Shown one piece after another: positions 26,010-34,990 of a DNA stretch of 64,000 nucleotides. Under the pieces are notes generated by a model. It was given only the letters and a program-made list of their open reading frames with translations. It ran no database searches and was not told the DNA's origin. Origin of the DNA: Hahellaceae bacterium (GTDB lineage Bacteria > Pseudomonadota > Gammaproteobacteria > Pseudomonadales > Oleiphilaceae); contig JADJWY010000026.1 in assembly GCA_016716085.1 (NCBI GenBank), positions 124,001-188,000 of the forward strand, in the 5' to 3' direction. Within the stretch, counting starts at the first letter, position 1. Each line of letters starts with the position of its first letter. The position numbers and the translations under genes are program-made.

Positions 26010-26033
26010 AGCCCGGCGTTGCCGGGCTTTTTT
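26010..26033 (+). terminator. rho-independent terminator after nrdJab
   Basis: AGCCCGGC, loop GTT, GCCGGGCT, then six T. The stem is perfect and GC-rich. It ends nrdJab and lies against the 3' end of the convergent PAS-GGDEF gene. The opposite strand has a run of A then T and could serve in reverse less well. Confidence 0.92.
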
Positions 26034-26968
26034 CATTCGCCATGCGCTGACCAGGATCGGAACAACTGACACTGCCCCTTCCCCATTGCTTTCGCTTTAT
26101 AAAGGGCCTTGTCGGCATCAATATAGAGCCGTCGATTCGCAGACTGATCATTCATTTCGATCAGACGCACCCCAATCGACAGCCCAAAATCCTGTGCATT
26201 CGGGACCATCGCTGCAACATGAAGTTTGAACGACTCAATGACCTGGTTCATGATTTTGAGCACGTCATTGGAATTCTCTACGGTAAAGAGCGCCGCGAAC
26301 TCATCGCCGCCCACCCGAAAACAGTAATCGCCAGAACGCCTCAGCCACATACGTAAGGTGGTCGCCAGTGCCTGTAAAAGTTCGTCACCCAGGTGATGAC
26401 CATACTGATCGTTGAATTGCTTGAATCCGTCAAGGTCGATCAGGGCGAAGGCAAGCAGGTGTCCCTCTCGGAGCGCTCGTTGCCGCTCACTCTCCAGACT
26501 GGCATCGAGAAACCGCCGGTTATAAAGGCCAGTGAGAGGATCACGAATGACGTCATGTTCCAGCCGTTTCAATTCGGTGATATCAAAAGAGACGGCACAG
26601 GTACCAATGACCTGCCCTTCGTCCCCCAGAAGCCTGAATTTGCTGGTCTGGTAAGTATGCAGCTGGTCATCTTTATGATAAACCTGCTCTTCAGCCATGA
26701 CGGGAAATTCAGAGCGCTGGGCCTCCAGGTCATTTTGCCAGAGTGCTTCGGCGATATCAGCCGGAAACAGGTCAAACACACTTTTGTTGATGTACTCATC
26801 AGGGTCTGGCCCCTTGAGCACTTTGAAGTGTTCACTGACAAACATGACTGTGCCCTGCAGATCCTTGGCCGACAACAGGACAGGAGCGTTTTTGAGAATG
26901 GCCTGAAACCAGTGATTTTCACGTCTGAGCTGTTCTATCTCAGCTTTTAGTTTTTCAATTTCATTCAT
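26033..26968 (-). CDS. PAS-GGDEF diguanylate cyclase
   Basis: A 311-residue soluble diguanylate cyclase. Residues 1-22 form a coiled coil (NEIEKLKAEIEQLRRENHW). A PAS domain follows (about 25-140, with KDLQGTVMFVSEHF and GTCAVSFDITE), then the GGDEF domain (150-305). The active site is FRVGGDEF, unchanged, and RSGD five residues before it forms the inhibitory RxxD site, so the enzyme should be active and feedback-controlled. I chose the ATG at 26968; a TTG at 26998 is possible. The signal for the PAS domain is not clear. The gene is convergent with nrdJab. Confidence 0.92.
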   Translation of the reverse strand: MNEIEKLKAEIEQLRRENHWFQAILKNAPVLLSAKDLQGTVMFVSEHFKVLKGPDPDEYINKSVFDLFPADIAEALWQNDLEAQRSEFPVMAEEQVYHKDDQLHTYQTSKFRLLGDEGQVIGTCAVSFDITELKRLEHDVIRDPLTGLYNRRFLDASLESERQRALREGHLLAFALIDLDGFKQFNDQYGHHLGDELLQALATTLRMWLRRSGDYCFRVGGDEFAALFTVENSNDVLKIMNQVIESFKLHVAAMVPNAQDFGLSIGVRLIEMNDQSANRRLYIDADKALYKAKAMGKGQCQLFRSWSAHGE

Positions 26969-27132
26969 TTTGGGCCAGCTCGCCTGATGACCTATCAATT
27001 CGGAATACCAACGTCATTCGATCCGCTCCGTTCTTTTACTCTAGTCGAATTCCAAGGGTTCGCGTCTATCCAAGGCATTCTCCAACATGATGACTATAAT
27101 TGACAAACACGGACTTTCGATTGGGTTGATTC

Positions 27133-28659
27133 ATGACGCATTCCATCGCTTTTCGCTTTAATTTGATCGCAGGTCTGATCGTCCTGACGTTGCTGGTAAC
27201 CTTCGGGTACTACAACTTCCAAAACGCAGCCAGTAATCTTGCCAGACAACAGACCCTACAACTCCAGGGCGTGGTCAATCGATTACAACAGAGTCTACCG
27301 GCAGCCGTCTGGAATTTCGATGGAATCCAGCTTAGGAATGTGGTGGAGTCCGAAGCCGCCGCACCCTCTGTTCGGGGAGTATTTGTCTTCGATGGAACGA
27401 AACAACTGTTGGGACGCATGACATCAGAAAGCGGCGAATTGATCAGCAGCCCTCTTCCCGAAGGGGATGCTTTGGGCAACCACCGGGAAGAACAACTCAT
27501 CTACACCGATGAAAGTGAGAAAACCACGGTTGGCCGAGTGATCGTTTTGATAGACGATAGTGAAATGGTTGCCCTGCGCTCAGAAACCCTGCTGCGGACG
27601 GCGGTGCAAATCGTCGTGATGGTCGGTGCTTTGATGGTCTCCATTACCCTATTGATGCGTCAGCTGGTCTCAGCGCCGATCCACGAGGTCGTCACCGCAC
27701 TGGAAGATATTGCGAAGGGTGATGGCGACCTGACTCACCGACTCAAAGCCGGACGTCGGGATGAAATTGGCAAACTGGCTATCGAATTTAATCAATTTGT
27801 CGACAAAATTCATAAGCTCGTTAGAGAGATTGTTTCCGCCGTTGATGAAATCAACCAATCCACCCGTAATTTGCAAACGAATGCGAGCCAAAGTAACCGC
27901 GAGGTGAGCAGCCAACGTGAAGAAACGGATTCCGTCGCAACGGCGATGAATCAGATGGGGAGCACCGCAATGGACGTCGCACGGAATGCCCAATTGGCCG
28001 CCGATGCTGCCCGACGGGCAGATGAGCAAGGCCGGTTAACGAGTGAGGTGGTCGTGAACGCCATGACGGCCGTTCGCAATCTGGCCAGCGACATCCAGAA
28101 CAGTTCTCAGGTCATCAATGATCTCGAAAAGGAAGTCGAAAACATCACCTCCGTCCTGGGAGTCATTCGGGGTATCGCCGAGCAAACGAACTTACTAGCA
28201 TTGAATGCTGCAATCGAGGCTGCCCGAGCTGGAGAGCAGGGCCGAGGCTTTGCAGTGGTGGCCGATGAAGTTCGCACCCTGGCAAGTCGAACCCAAAGCA
28301 GCACCGAAGAAATCCAGCACATGATCAGTCGGCTGCAGGCAGGTACTCAGAAAGCCGTGAGCGTCATGGAGAACAGCCGGAACAAAGGAGAGCAGACAGT
28401 TGCTCAGTCCATCAGGGCCGAAGAAGCGCTGGGGGAAATCGCCCGAGCCGTTGAAACCATTAATGAAATGAACACTCAGATAGCCAGCGCAGCGGAAGAG
28501 CAAACTGCCGTCACAGAGGACATCAATCGCAGTCTGACCCGGATTGTGGAAATCGCAGAGGCTACGGCAGAAGGTACGCTCCACACCGAGCAGGCGAGTA
28601 AACGACTCGGCGGGTTAGCAGGGGCGGTTCAAACACTCGTGGGCCAATTCCGTATCTGA
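27133..28659 (+). CDS. methyl-accepting chemotaxis protein
   Basis: A 508-residue chemoreceptor. A membrane helix at residues 9-26 and one at about 155-178 flank a periplasmic sensor of about 125 residues. A HAMP domain follows (LVSAPIHEVVTALEDIAKGDGDLTHRL), then the signalling domain with the conserved hairpin tip IRGIAEQTNLLALNAAIEAARAGEQGRGFAVVADEVR. The ligand is unknown. The gene stands alone between the diguanylate cyclase and the acyl-CoA dehydrogenase genes. Its presence implies chemotaxis and motility. A second receptor with the same tip lies in the nitrate block. Confidence 0.95.
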   Translation: MTHSIAFRFNLIAGLIVLTLLVTFGYYNFQNAASNLARQQTLQLQGVVNRLQQSLPAAVWNFDGIQLRNVVESEAAAPSVRGVFVFDGTKQLLGRMTSESGELISSPLPEGDALGNHREEQLIYTDESEKTTVGRVIVLIDDSEMVALRSETLLRTAVQIVVMVGALMVSITLLMRQLVSAPIHEVVTALEDIAKGDGDLTHRLKAGRRDEIGKLAIEFNQFVDKIHKLVREIVSAVDEINQSTRNLQTNASQSNREVSSQREETDSVATAMNQMGSTAMDVARNAQLAADAARRADEQGRLTSEVVVNAMTAVRNLASDIQNSSQVINDLEKEVENITSVLGVIRGIAEQTNLLALNAAIEAARAGEQGRGFAVVADEVRTLASRTQSSTEEIQHMISRLQAGTQKAVSVMENSRNKGEQTVAQSIRAEEALGEIARAVETINEMNTQIASAAEEQTAVTEDINRSLTRIVEIAEATAEGTLHTEQASKRLGGLAGAVQTLVGQFRI

Positions 28660-28759
28660 CAATTGGCTCTAACGCCCTCTCAACGGGGTAAAAGAGCCAA
28701 TGCCTTGAATGCTCCGCTCGTTGCACACTTCACCATTCACACGAGAATGGAGTTTAATC

Positions 28760-30067
28760 ATGCAACGCGACGCGCTTGGACTGGCGATGGGAACGCTGAG
28801 TGGTCTCGCCCGCTCTGGCCTGACCGACCGACTGGGCCTACGTAAAACCATCGAAAGTCTGACCTATCACGGCACCCGCACCGGCTTTCAAACCCTGGGC
28901 GCACTCAATCGCCCCTTCCGGCAGGTGAGCAAAATCAAGCAGGCGATCCGACTGTCTGCACCGTCGAGCAGTGTTGACCGCTTCGACCTGACGCTGACCG
29001 AAGAGCAGCAAATGATTCAGGATAGCGTGCGCCGTCTGGCTGAAAAGCAGCTACGTCCTGCGGCAGCGGAAGCGAACGAAACCCGCGAATTACCCGAGAG
29101 CCTCAAGGCCGACTTCCAGGAATTGGGCCTGAATATTTACGCAGTGCCGGAATCCCTCGGTGGCGTTGCCAGTGAAAACACCCTGATCACCCAGATGGTC
29201 GTTGCCGAGGCACTGGGCTGGGGCGACATGGGCCTGGCCGTTGCGCTGCTTAGCCCTCTCAGCGTGGCCAATACCCTCACGCGTTGGGGAACCGGCGAAC
29301 AACAAGCCACCTACCTACCCCCCTTTCTGGATGAACACGCACCGGCGGCAGCGTTGGCTATTTGCGAATCACGCCCTTTGTTCGATCCCATGCAACTCAA
29401 AACAACCGCCACCCCCTCGGAGGTCGGCTATCGACTGAATGGCGAGAAAACCCTGGTGCCCCTTTGTGACCAGAGCGAGTTGTTTCTCGTGGCCGCGGAA
29501 CTGCACGGCAAGCCCCGTCTGTTTATCGTCGAAGCGGGTCATCCGGGTATCAGTGTAAGGCTGGACGGCAGCATGGGCCTGAAAGCGGCGCGTCTGGGCA
29601 CTCTGCGTCTGACAGATGTGCAATTGCCTGAGCGTGCATTGCTGGGCGACGGCGATTTTGATTATGCCGAAATGATTCAGCTCAGCCGCCTGGCCTGGTG
29701 TGCACTGGCCGTGGGTAATGCGCGTGCCGTACTGGACTATGTGATTCCCTACTGCAATACCCGTATCGCCTTTGGTGAACCGATCAGCCATCGTCAGGCC
29801 GTCGCCTTCATGATCGCTAACTTGAAGATTGAGCTGGATGCCATGCAGATCATGACGCAGCGGGCTGTTGCACTGGCCGAGCAAGGGAAACCTTTCATTC
29901 GCGAAGCAAGTCTGGCCCACATCCTGTGTGCGGAAAAGAGCATGGAAATCGGTACCAACGGTGTTCAATTGCTGGGTGGCCATGGATTCACCAAAGAACA
30001 TCCGGTTGAACGATGGTACCGGGATCTCCGATCAGTCGCCTTCATCACGGGCGGGTTACACCTCTGA
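28760..30067 (+). CDS. acyl-CoA dehydrogenase-like subunit without EGT motif
   Basis: A 435-residue acyl-CoA dehydrogenase-fold protein. The N-terminal domain starts after about 70 extra residues (LTLTEEQQMIQDSVRRLAEKQLRP), and the C-terminal flavin domain has GGHGFTKEHPVERWYRDLRS. In active members this is followed by a Glu in an EGT motif; here the protein ends SVAFITGGLHL and the motif is absent. It starts at the ATG 28760 after GGAG. The second dehydrogenase gene begins 11 bases later and has the motif. Known alpha2beta2 dehydrogenases in actinobacteria pair an active and an inactive subunit, so this may be the partner subunit. Substrate unknown. Confidence 0.88.
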   Translation: MQRDALGLAMGTLSGLARSGLTDRLGLRKTIESLTYHGTRTGFQTLGALNRPFRQVSKIKQAIRLSAPSSSVDRFDLTLTEEQQMIQDSVRRLAEKQLRPAAAEANETRELPESLKADFQELGLNIYAVPESLGGVASENTLITQMVVAEALGWGDMGLAVALLSPLSVANTLTRWGTGEQQATYLPPFLDEHAPAAALAICESRPLFDPMQLKTTATPSEVGYRLNGEKTLVPLCDQSELFLVAAELHGKPRLFIVEAGHPGISVRLDGSMGLKAARLGTLRLTDVQLPERALLGDGDFDYAEMIQLSRLAWCALAVGNARAVLDYVIPYCNTRIAFGEPISHRQAVAFMIANLKIELDAMQIMTQRAVALAEQGKPFIREASLAHILCAEKSMEIGTNGVQLLGGHGFTKEHPVERWYRDLRSVAFITGGLHL

Positions 30068-30078
30068 GGAACTGACAG

Positions 30079-31284
30079 ATGTATTTAGAATTACCCAATA
30101 AACTCAAATCATTGCACAACCTGTCCCGCAGCCTGTCGCACGAAATGCTGCGCCCCATTTCCCGTCAATATGATCTGGCGGAACACGCCTACCCCAAGGA
30201 GTTGGATCTGGTGGCCGCCATGCTGGATGGCATGAACGACGGCGAAAAAGATAACGCCGTTGGCGCACGGCATTCAGCGCAATCACGCAGCAAGGACGCC
30301 GGTATCCGCAATGGTGCTAACATGGCGGCGGTGGTTGGCATTCAGGGCATGTGCTGGGGCGACGTTGGCCTGTTGCTGAGCCTGCCCCGTCAGGGTCTGG
30401 GCAATGCCGCCATCGGTGCGGTCGCCAATGAAGAACAGATGAAACGTTTTGGTCACAAATGGGCGGCGATGGCCATTACCGAGCCGGGCACCGGTTCCGA
30501 CTCGGCGAACGTCAGCACCACCGCCAAACAGGACGGTGATTACTACGTCCTCAACGGCGAGAAAATCTTCGTCACTGCGGGTGAACGTGCCGACGTCGTC
30601 GTTGTGTGGGCAACGCTGGACAAGTCGATTGGTCGTGCCGCCATCAAATCCTTCGCGGTGGAAAAAGGCACACCGGGCATGGAAGTCACCCGCCTGGAGC
30701 ACAAGCTGGGCATCAAGGCATCCGATACAGCCGTGATTACGTTTACCGACTGCCGGGTGCACAAAGACAACTTGCTTGGTAACCCGGAAATCGATGTCAA
30801 ACAAGGTTTTGGCGGGGTCATGCAGACCTTCGACAATACCCGTCCGCTGGTCGCGGCGATGGCCGTAGGTCTGGCGCAAGCCGCACTGGAACGGACACGC
30901 GAGTTGTTTGTCGAGGCACAGATCAAGCCAGACTATACACAATCGATCTATAGTCAGAGCGCCGCCGCGGCGGAATTGCTGAAGATGGAAGCCGATTGGG
31001 AAGCCTCGCGCTTATTGACCCTGAGAGCAGCCTGGATGGCAGACAACGGTCAACCGAATTCGGTGGAAGCGTCGGTGGCCAAGGCTAAAGCCGGACGAAC
31101 CTGCAACGCAATTACCCTGCGCTGCGTGGAACTGTGCGGAAGCCAGGGCTATGGGGAAGATGAGTTGCTGGAGAAGTGGGCACGCGACTCAAAGATTCTC
31201 GACATCTTTGAGGGCACCCAGCAGATTCAACAGCTGATCATTGCGCGTCGGCTGCTGAACCTGAGTTCGGCGGAATTGAAGTAG
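30079..31284 (+). CDS. acyl-CoA dehydrogenase
   Basis: A 401-residue acyl-CoA dehydrogenase that introduces the trans-2 double bond in acyl-CoA using FAD. Visible blocks are MAITEPGTGSDSANVSTTAKQ (flavin and substrate contacts), the GSQGYGEDELLEKWARDSK helix and ILDIFEGTQQIQQLIIARR with the catalytic Glu of the EGT motif. The N-terminal domain is a little unusual. It starts 11 bases after the previous dehydrogenase gene, so the two are in one operon and probably form one enzyme. The thiolase gene downstream is convergent. Confidence 0.92.
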   Translation: MYLELPNKLKSLHNLSRSLSHEMLRPISRQYDLAEHAYPKELDLVAAMLDGMNDGEKDNAVGARHSAQSRSKDAGIRNGANMAAVVGIQGMCWGDVGLLLSLPRQGLGNAAIGAVANEEQMKRFGHKWAAMAITEPGTGSDSANVSTTAKQDGDYYVLNGEKIFVTAGERADVVVVWATLDKSIGRAAIKSFAVEKGTPGMEVTRLEHKLGIKASDTAVITFTDCRVHKDNLLGNPEIDVKQGFGGVMQTFDNTRPLVAAMAVGLAQAALERTRELFVEAQIKPDYTQSIYSQSAAAAELLKMEADWEASRLLTLRAAWMADNGQPNSVEASVAKAKAGRTCNAITLRCVELCGSQGYGEDELLEKWARDSKILDIFEGTQQIQQLIIARRLLNLSSAELK

Positions 31285-31329
31285 TCCTTCGGGACGGCTT
31301 CATTCCACCGGGCGCCGCGATCCGGAGGT

Positions 31330-32610
31330 TTATTTCTCCAGGATCGCCACTACGCCCTGACCACCCGCCGCGCAGATGGAAATCAAGCCGCGGCCTTTGC
31401 CTTTTTCATTCAGCAGTTTCGCCAGGGTGTGCACAATCCGTCCGCCAGTCGCCGCAAAAGGATGACCCGCCGCCAATGAGGAACCATTAACGTTCAGCTT
31501 GGAACGGTCAATCTTGCCCAGCGGCTTCTTGAGCCCCAATTTCTCTTTGCAGAAGGTCGCATCTTCCCAGGATTTCAGGGTGTAGAGCACCTGTGCCGCG
31601 AACGCTTCGTGAATTTCATAAAAATCGAAATCCTGCAATTTCAGACCTGCACGCTCCAACATTCGGGGAACCGCATAGGCCGGCGCCATCAGTAGCCCTT
31701 CCTGTTTGCCGACGAAATCCACCGCAGCGGTTTCACATTCGGTCAGGTAAGCCAGAATCGGCAGTCCGTTGGCCTTGGCCCAGGCTTCACTCGCCAGTAA
31801 CACGGCGGATGCACCATCGGTCAGGGGGGTAGAGTTGGCGGCAGTCAGGGTACCGCCTTTTTTATCATAACAGGGCTTGAGAGAGGCCAATTTTTCCAGA
31901 GTGCTGTCACCACGCAGGTTGTTATCCCGCTCCAGGCCTTTGAAAGGGGTGATCATGTCTTTAAAGAAGCCACGCTCATAGGCCGCCGCCATGTTTTTAT
32001 GGCTGTTGAATGCCAGCGCGTCCTGCTCGTCTCGCGGAATCTGCCAGACCTTAGCCGTCAGCTCGCAATGATCGCCCATGGACAGGCCGGTACGCGGTTC
32101 ACTGTTGGCAGGCAGGAGCGGCAATAAATGCTTGGGACGAATTTTGGTTGCGATTTTGACCCGATCCGGCATGGTCTTGGCGCGGTTGAGATCCAGCAGG
32201 ATTTTACGCAGCCCTTCACTCACACCAATCGGCGCATCGGAAGTCGTATCTACTCCGCAGGCAATCCCGCACTCGATTTGCCCCAATGCTATTTTGTTGG
32301 CCACCAGGATCGCGGCTTCCAGCCCCGTGCCACACGCTTGCTGAAGATCGTAACAGGGGGTCTCAGGGGCCAGCGCCGTGCTCATTACAGATTCTCGCAC
32401 CAGGTTAAAATCGCGTGAGTGCTTCATCACGGCACCGCCCACCACTTCACCAAGACGCTTGCCTTTCAGGTTGCAGCGTTCGATCAAACCATTCAGTGCC
32501 GCTGTCAGCATGTCCTGGTTACTGGCATGGGCATAGGCAGAATTGGAACGGGCGAAAGGAATACGGTTCCCTCCGACAACGGCGACACGACGTACAGTTT
32601 TTTCTTGCAT
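31330..32610 (-). CDS. acetyl-CoA C-acyltransferase, FadA2-like
   Basis: A 426-residue thiolase that cleaves or condenses 3-ketoacyl-CoA. The N-terminal signature is GGNRIPFARSNSAYAHASNQD. The nucleophile Cys lies in DLQQACGTGLEAA, the His in FYEIHEAFAAQVL and AAGHPFAATGGR, and the last Cys in ISICAAGGQGVA. From memory it matches mycobacterial FadA2 (Rv0243) more closely than E. coli FadA, including NSEPRTGLSMGDH. I chose the ATG at 32610 after GGGAG. It is divergent from the fabG4-like gene with a 183-base shared promoter region. Confidence 0.93.
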   Translation of the reverse strand: MQEKTVRRVAVVGGNRIPFARSNSAYAHASNQDMLTAALNGLIERCNLKGKRLGEVVGGAVMKHSRDFNLVRESVMSTALAPETPCYDLQQACGTGLEAAILVANKIALGQIECGIACGVDTTSDAPIGVSEGLRKILLDLNRAKTMPDRVKIATKIRPKHLLPLLPANSEPRTGLSMGDHCELTAKVWQIPRDEQDALAFNSHKNMAAAYERGFFKDMITPFKGLERDNNLRGDSTLEKLASLKPCYDKKGGTLTAANSTPLTDGASAVLLASEAWAKANGLPILAYLTECETAAVDFVGKQEGLLMAPAYAVPRMLERAGLKLQDFDFYEIHEAFAAQVLYTLKSWEDATFCKEKLGLKKPLGKIDRSKLNVNGSSLAAGHPFAATGGRIVHTLAKLLNEKGKGRGLISICAAGGQGVVAILEK

Positions 32611-32793
32611 GGAATCTCCCTGTCTTTTAGCTGGGTGGTTGTCGTTGAATTGAATCATTCTACGCGGCTTGAGTCACGCGGCATTGGCAGAACTGACTCA
32701 CATTCAGTTAATGTAGGTCAATTTAACACAGGCACGGCTCCGTTAGGATGTCGGCTACTCATTTATACCCCAAAGATTACAAAGGATCGAAAC

Positions 32794-34218
32794 ATGGCTG
32801 ATGTGTATGAGTCCCTGCTGGGCAATTCATTGGGACGCTCCCTGCTCTCTACCCTGAACCTGCCAGTCCCCGCCGTGCTGGAACGCTACTCACCGGAGCA
32901 ATCACATTTTCTCAGCGGTAAGGTACTGGTCGGTGCGGCCTCTGGCAGTGTGTTATCAGAGACCCTCCTGAACACGCTAAAGCAAGCGTCCGCCTCCTTG
33001 TGGACCCCCTCCAATCTGTCGGAAAACGTGAATCTGGAACAATTGGCGCTAAAGCTGGGCATGCCCCTGCAGTCAGCAGGAGAAGGCCAGGCTGAGCAGC
33101 GCTACAAAGCGGTCGTGTTTGATGCGACCGGCATCAGCCGCAGCGAGCAGGCACGCGAGCTCTACGATTTTCTGCATCCGGTCATCCGCAACCTGGAAAG
33201 CAGTGCCCGTGTCGTAATCCTCGGCCTGGCTCCCGACTCGCTGAAAAGCCAACCGCGCGCGCGCCTGGCTCAGTTTGGTCTGGAAGGTCTGGTTCGCTCC
33301 ATCGCCAAGGAAGTCGGCAAGCGCGGCGCGACCTGCAACCTGATTTACACCACCAAGGCGGCGGCTAAGCTCACCGAATCGGCCCTACGCTTTTTCCTGT
33401 CACCGCGCTCGGCCTTTGTCGACGGTCAGATCGTGACGGTTGGGAAAGGCGCAGCGCTACCTGAAAACCTTGACTGGAACGCGCCCCTCAAAGGCAAAAC
33501 GGCACTGGTCACTGGCGCTTCACGTGGCATCGGTGAAGCCATTGCCAAAACCCTTGCCCGTGATGGCGCAAAGGTAATCTGTCTGGACATTCCCCAAGCC
33601 CAGGACGCACTCAAGCAGGTCGCGGCAGCGATTGGGGGTGAAACCCTGGAAATGGATATCTCCACACCCGAAGCAGCAGGACAAATTGCCGAGGCACTGA
33701 AGACCCGTTTCGACGGCATCGACATCGTCGTTCATAACGCTGGAATTACGCGGGATAAAACCCTGGGCGGCATGCCTGCGCATTACTGGGAGCAAGTCGT
33801 CAATATCAATCTCAGCGCCATTGAGCGCATCAATGACGCGCTATTGGCGAGTGCCGTATTAAATGAGCAGGGGCGGATTGTCTGTGTCTCGTCAATGAGC
33901 GGGATTGCCGGTAACTTCGGGCAAACCAACTACGCCTATTCAAAATCCGGTGTGATTGGTCTGGTGCAGGCCTGGGCCCCCGAACTGGCGCAGAAACAGA
34001 TCACCATCAACGCCGTCGCTCCCGGCTTTATCGAAACCCAGATGACTGCCGCCATTCCCTTGGCCACACGTGAAATTGGCCGTCGGCTGAACTCACTGAA
34101 ACAAGGTGGGCAACCAGTGGATGTCGCTGAAGCCATCGCGTTCTTTGCCAGTCCTGCCTCATCGGGCATTACCGGCAATACGATTCGGGTCTGCGGTCAA
34201 AATTTGTTGGGTGCTTGA
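32794..34218 (+). CDS. fabG: high-molecular-weight 3-oxoacyl reductase (FabG4-like)
   Basis: A 474-residue SDR with an N-terminal flavodoxin-like domain of about 225 residues that has lost cofactor binding, and a C-terminal FabG domain. The FabG domain has VTGASRGIGEAIA, the NNAG-like VVHNAGITRDK, Ser in CVSSMSGIAG, and YAYSKSG with the catalytic Tyr and Lys. The end NAVAPGFIETQMTAAIP and LKQGGQPVDVAEAIAFFASP matches mycobacterial FabG4 (Rv0242) strikingly. In mycobacteria this enzyme uses NADH and acts on long acyl-CoA. It starts behind AAGGA and is divergent from the FadA2-like gene. This is not the housekeeping FabG. Confidence 0.92.
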   Translation: MADVYESLLGNSLGRSLLSTLNLPVPAVLERYSPEQSHFLSGKVLVGAASGSVLSETLLNTLKQASASLWTPSNLSENVNLEQLALKLGMPLQSAGEGQAEQRYKAVVFDATGISRSEQARELYDFLHPVIRNLESSARVVILGLAPDSLKSQPRARLAQFGLEGLVRSIAKEVGKRGATCNLIYTTKAAAKLTESALRFFLSPRSAFVDGQIVTVGKGAALPENLDWNAPLKGKTALVTGASRGIGEAIAKTLARDGAKVICLDIPQAQDALKQVAAAIGGETLEMDISTPEAAGQIAEALKTRFDGIDIVVHNAGITRDKTLGGMPAHYWEQVVNINLSAIERINDALLASAVLNEQGRIVCVSSMSGIAGNFGQTNYAYSKSGVIGLVQAWAPELAQKQITINAVAPGFIETQMTAAIPLATREIGRRLNSLKQGGQPVDVAEAIAFFASPASSGITGNTIRVCGQNLLGA

Positions 34219-34227
34219 TTAGTGCGA

Positions 34228-34256
34228 AACCGGACCCGTCATGGGTTCGGTTTTTC
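34228..34256 (+). terminator. rho-independent terminator after the FabG4-like gene
   Basis: AACCGGACCC, loop GTCAT, GGGTTCGGTT, then five T, with one wobble pair in the stem. It ends ten bases after the stop and separates fabG from the toxin-antitoxin pair. The 186 bases before the antitoxin gene hold no other gene. Confidence 0.8.
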
Positions 34257-34404
34257 TTTCATTTCGAGATCAGATCAGCTTCTTAGCTGACTACAGGCTA
34301 AACAACTTCTGATCTACAAAACATTCAACACAATCCACGTTGAAAGGATGCTGCTACGAGTGATAGCATAAGACCGAATTAAGCCCGATAAAAGACCGCT
34401 CACC

Positions 34405-34626
34405 ATGCAAACTGAAACTGTCACTTATCTAAAAGAAAACGCCAATAAGCTGGAACTGAATGGGCCGCTCATTGTGACTCAGAATGGTAAGGCAAAGTAC
34501 GTTATCCAGAGTTATGAGGACTATGAATATCAAAAGGAGTCTCTCGCGCTACTGAAACTATTAACGCTATCAGATCAGTTCGATGAAGATCAGGCGCTTA
34601 GCATCGAAGATGCCTTTAAGGGTTAA
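34405..34626 (+). CDS. Phd/YefM-type antitoxin
   Basis: A 73-residue antitoxin. The DNA-binding part is TYLKENANKLELNGPLIVTQNGKAKYVIQSYEDY, the Phd/YefM signature with the strand PLIVTQNGK and the Y-E-DYE helix. The C-terminal tail (LSDQFDEDQALSIEDAFKG) would block the toxin. It would bind its own promoter together with the toxin. The toxin gene follows after five bases. The pair lies inside the fatty-acyl module, between the FabG4-like gene and an AraC regulator, and has lower G+C than its neighbours, which suggests later arrival. Confidence 0.9.
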   Translation: MQTETVTYLKENANKLELNGPLIVTQNGKAKYVIQSYEDYEYQKESLALLKLLTLSDQFDEDQALSIEDAFKG

Positions 34627-34631
34627 GAGAC

Positions 34632-34973
34632 ATGGCGGACTATCAAATAATAGCCAGCCCTACATTCAAGATTACATTAGCCAGGCTGCTTGCGTTCCTG
34701 ACTCGAAAATACTCCGAATCATTAGCAAACGAAACAAAAGAGCAGATAAAACTCCATTTACTCGAGCACTTATCCCAAAATCCGTTAATTGCGCCGCCCA
34801 GCGAACGCTTAATCGAACTCGGCATAAAAGGGTATCGTCAAATTTCTATCCCGGAGCACAACCTCGTTTACTACCGGGTGGATGAGAGTAAAAAGCGGGT
34901 TATCCTTCTTGCCGTCATGGACGGTCGTCAAAGCATTGAAAAACTACTATTTGAAGTCAATTTGCTCCGCTAA
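34632..34973 (+). CDS. ParE/RelE-type toxin
   Basis: A 113-residue plasmid-stabilisation-family toxin. Visible blocks are SPTFKITLARLLAFL, the RQISIPEHNLVYYRVDESKKRVILLAVMDGRQ core strands and a C-terminal helix. The family either poisons gyrase (ParE) or cuts mRNA on the ribosome (RelE); the sequence does not decide, although a Phd-type partner is common to both. It follows the antitoxin after five bases. It is convergent with the AraC regulator and ends 17 bases before its stop. Intact as read. Confidence 0.88.
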   Translation: MADYQIIASPTFKITLARLLAFLTRKYSESLANETKEQIKLHLLEHLSQNPLIAPPSERLIELGIKGYRQISIPEHNLVYYRVDESKKRVILLAVMDGRQSIEKLLFEVNLLR

Positions 34974-34990
34974 TGAACTATAACAACGCT

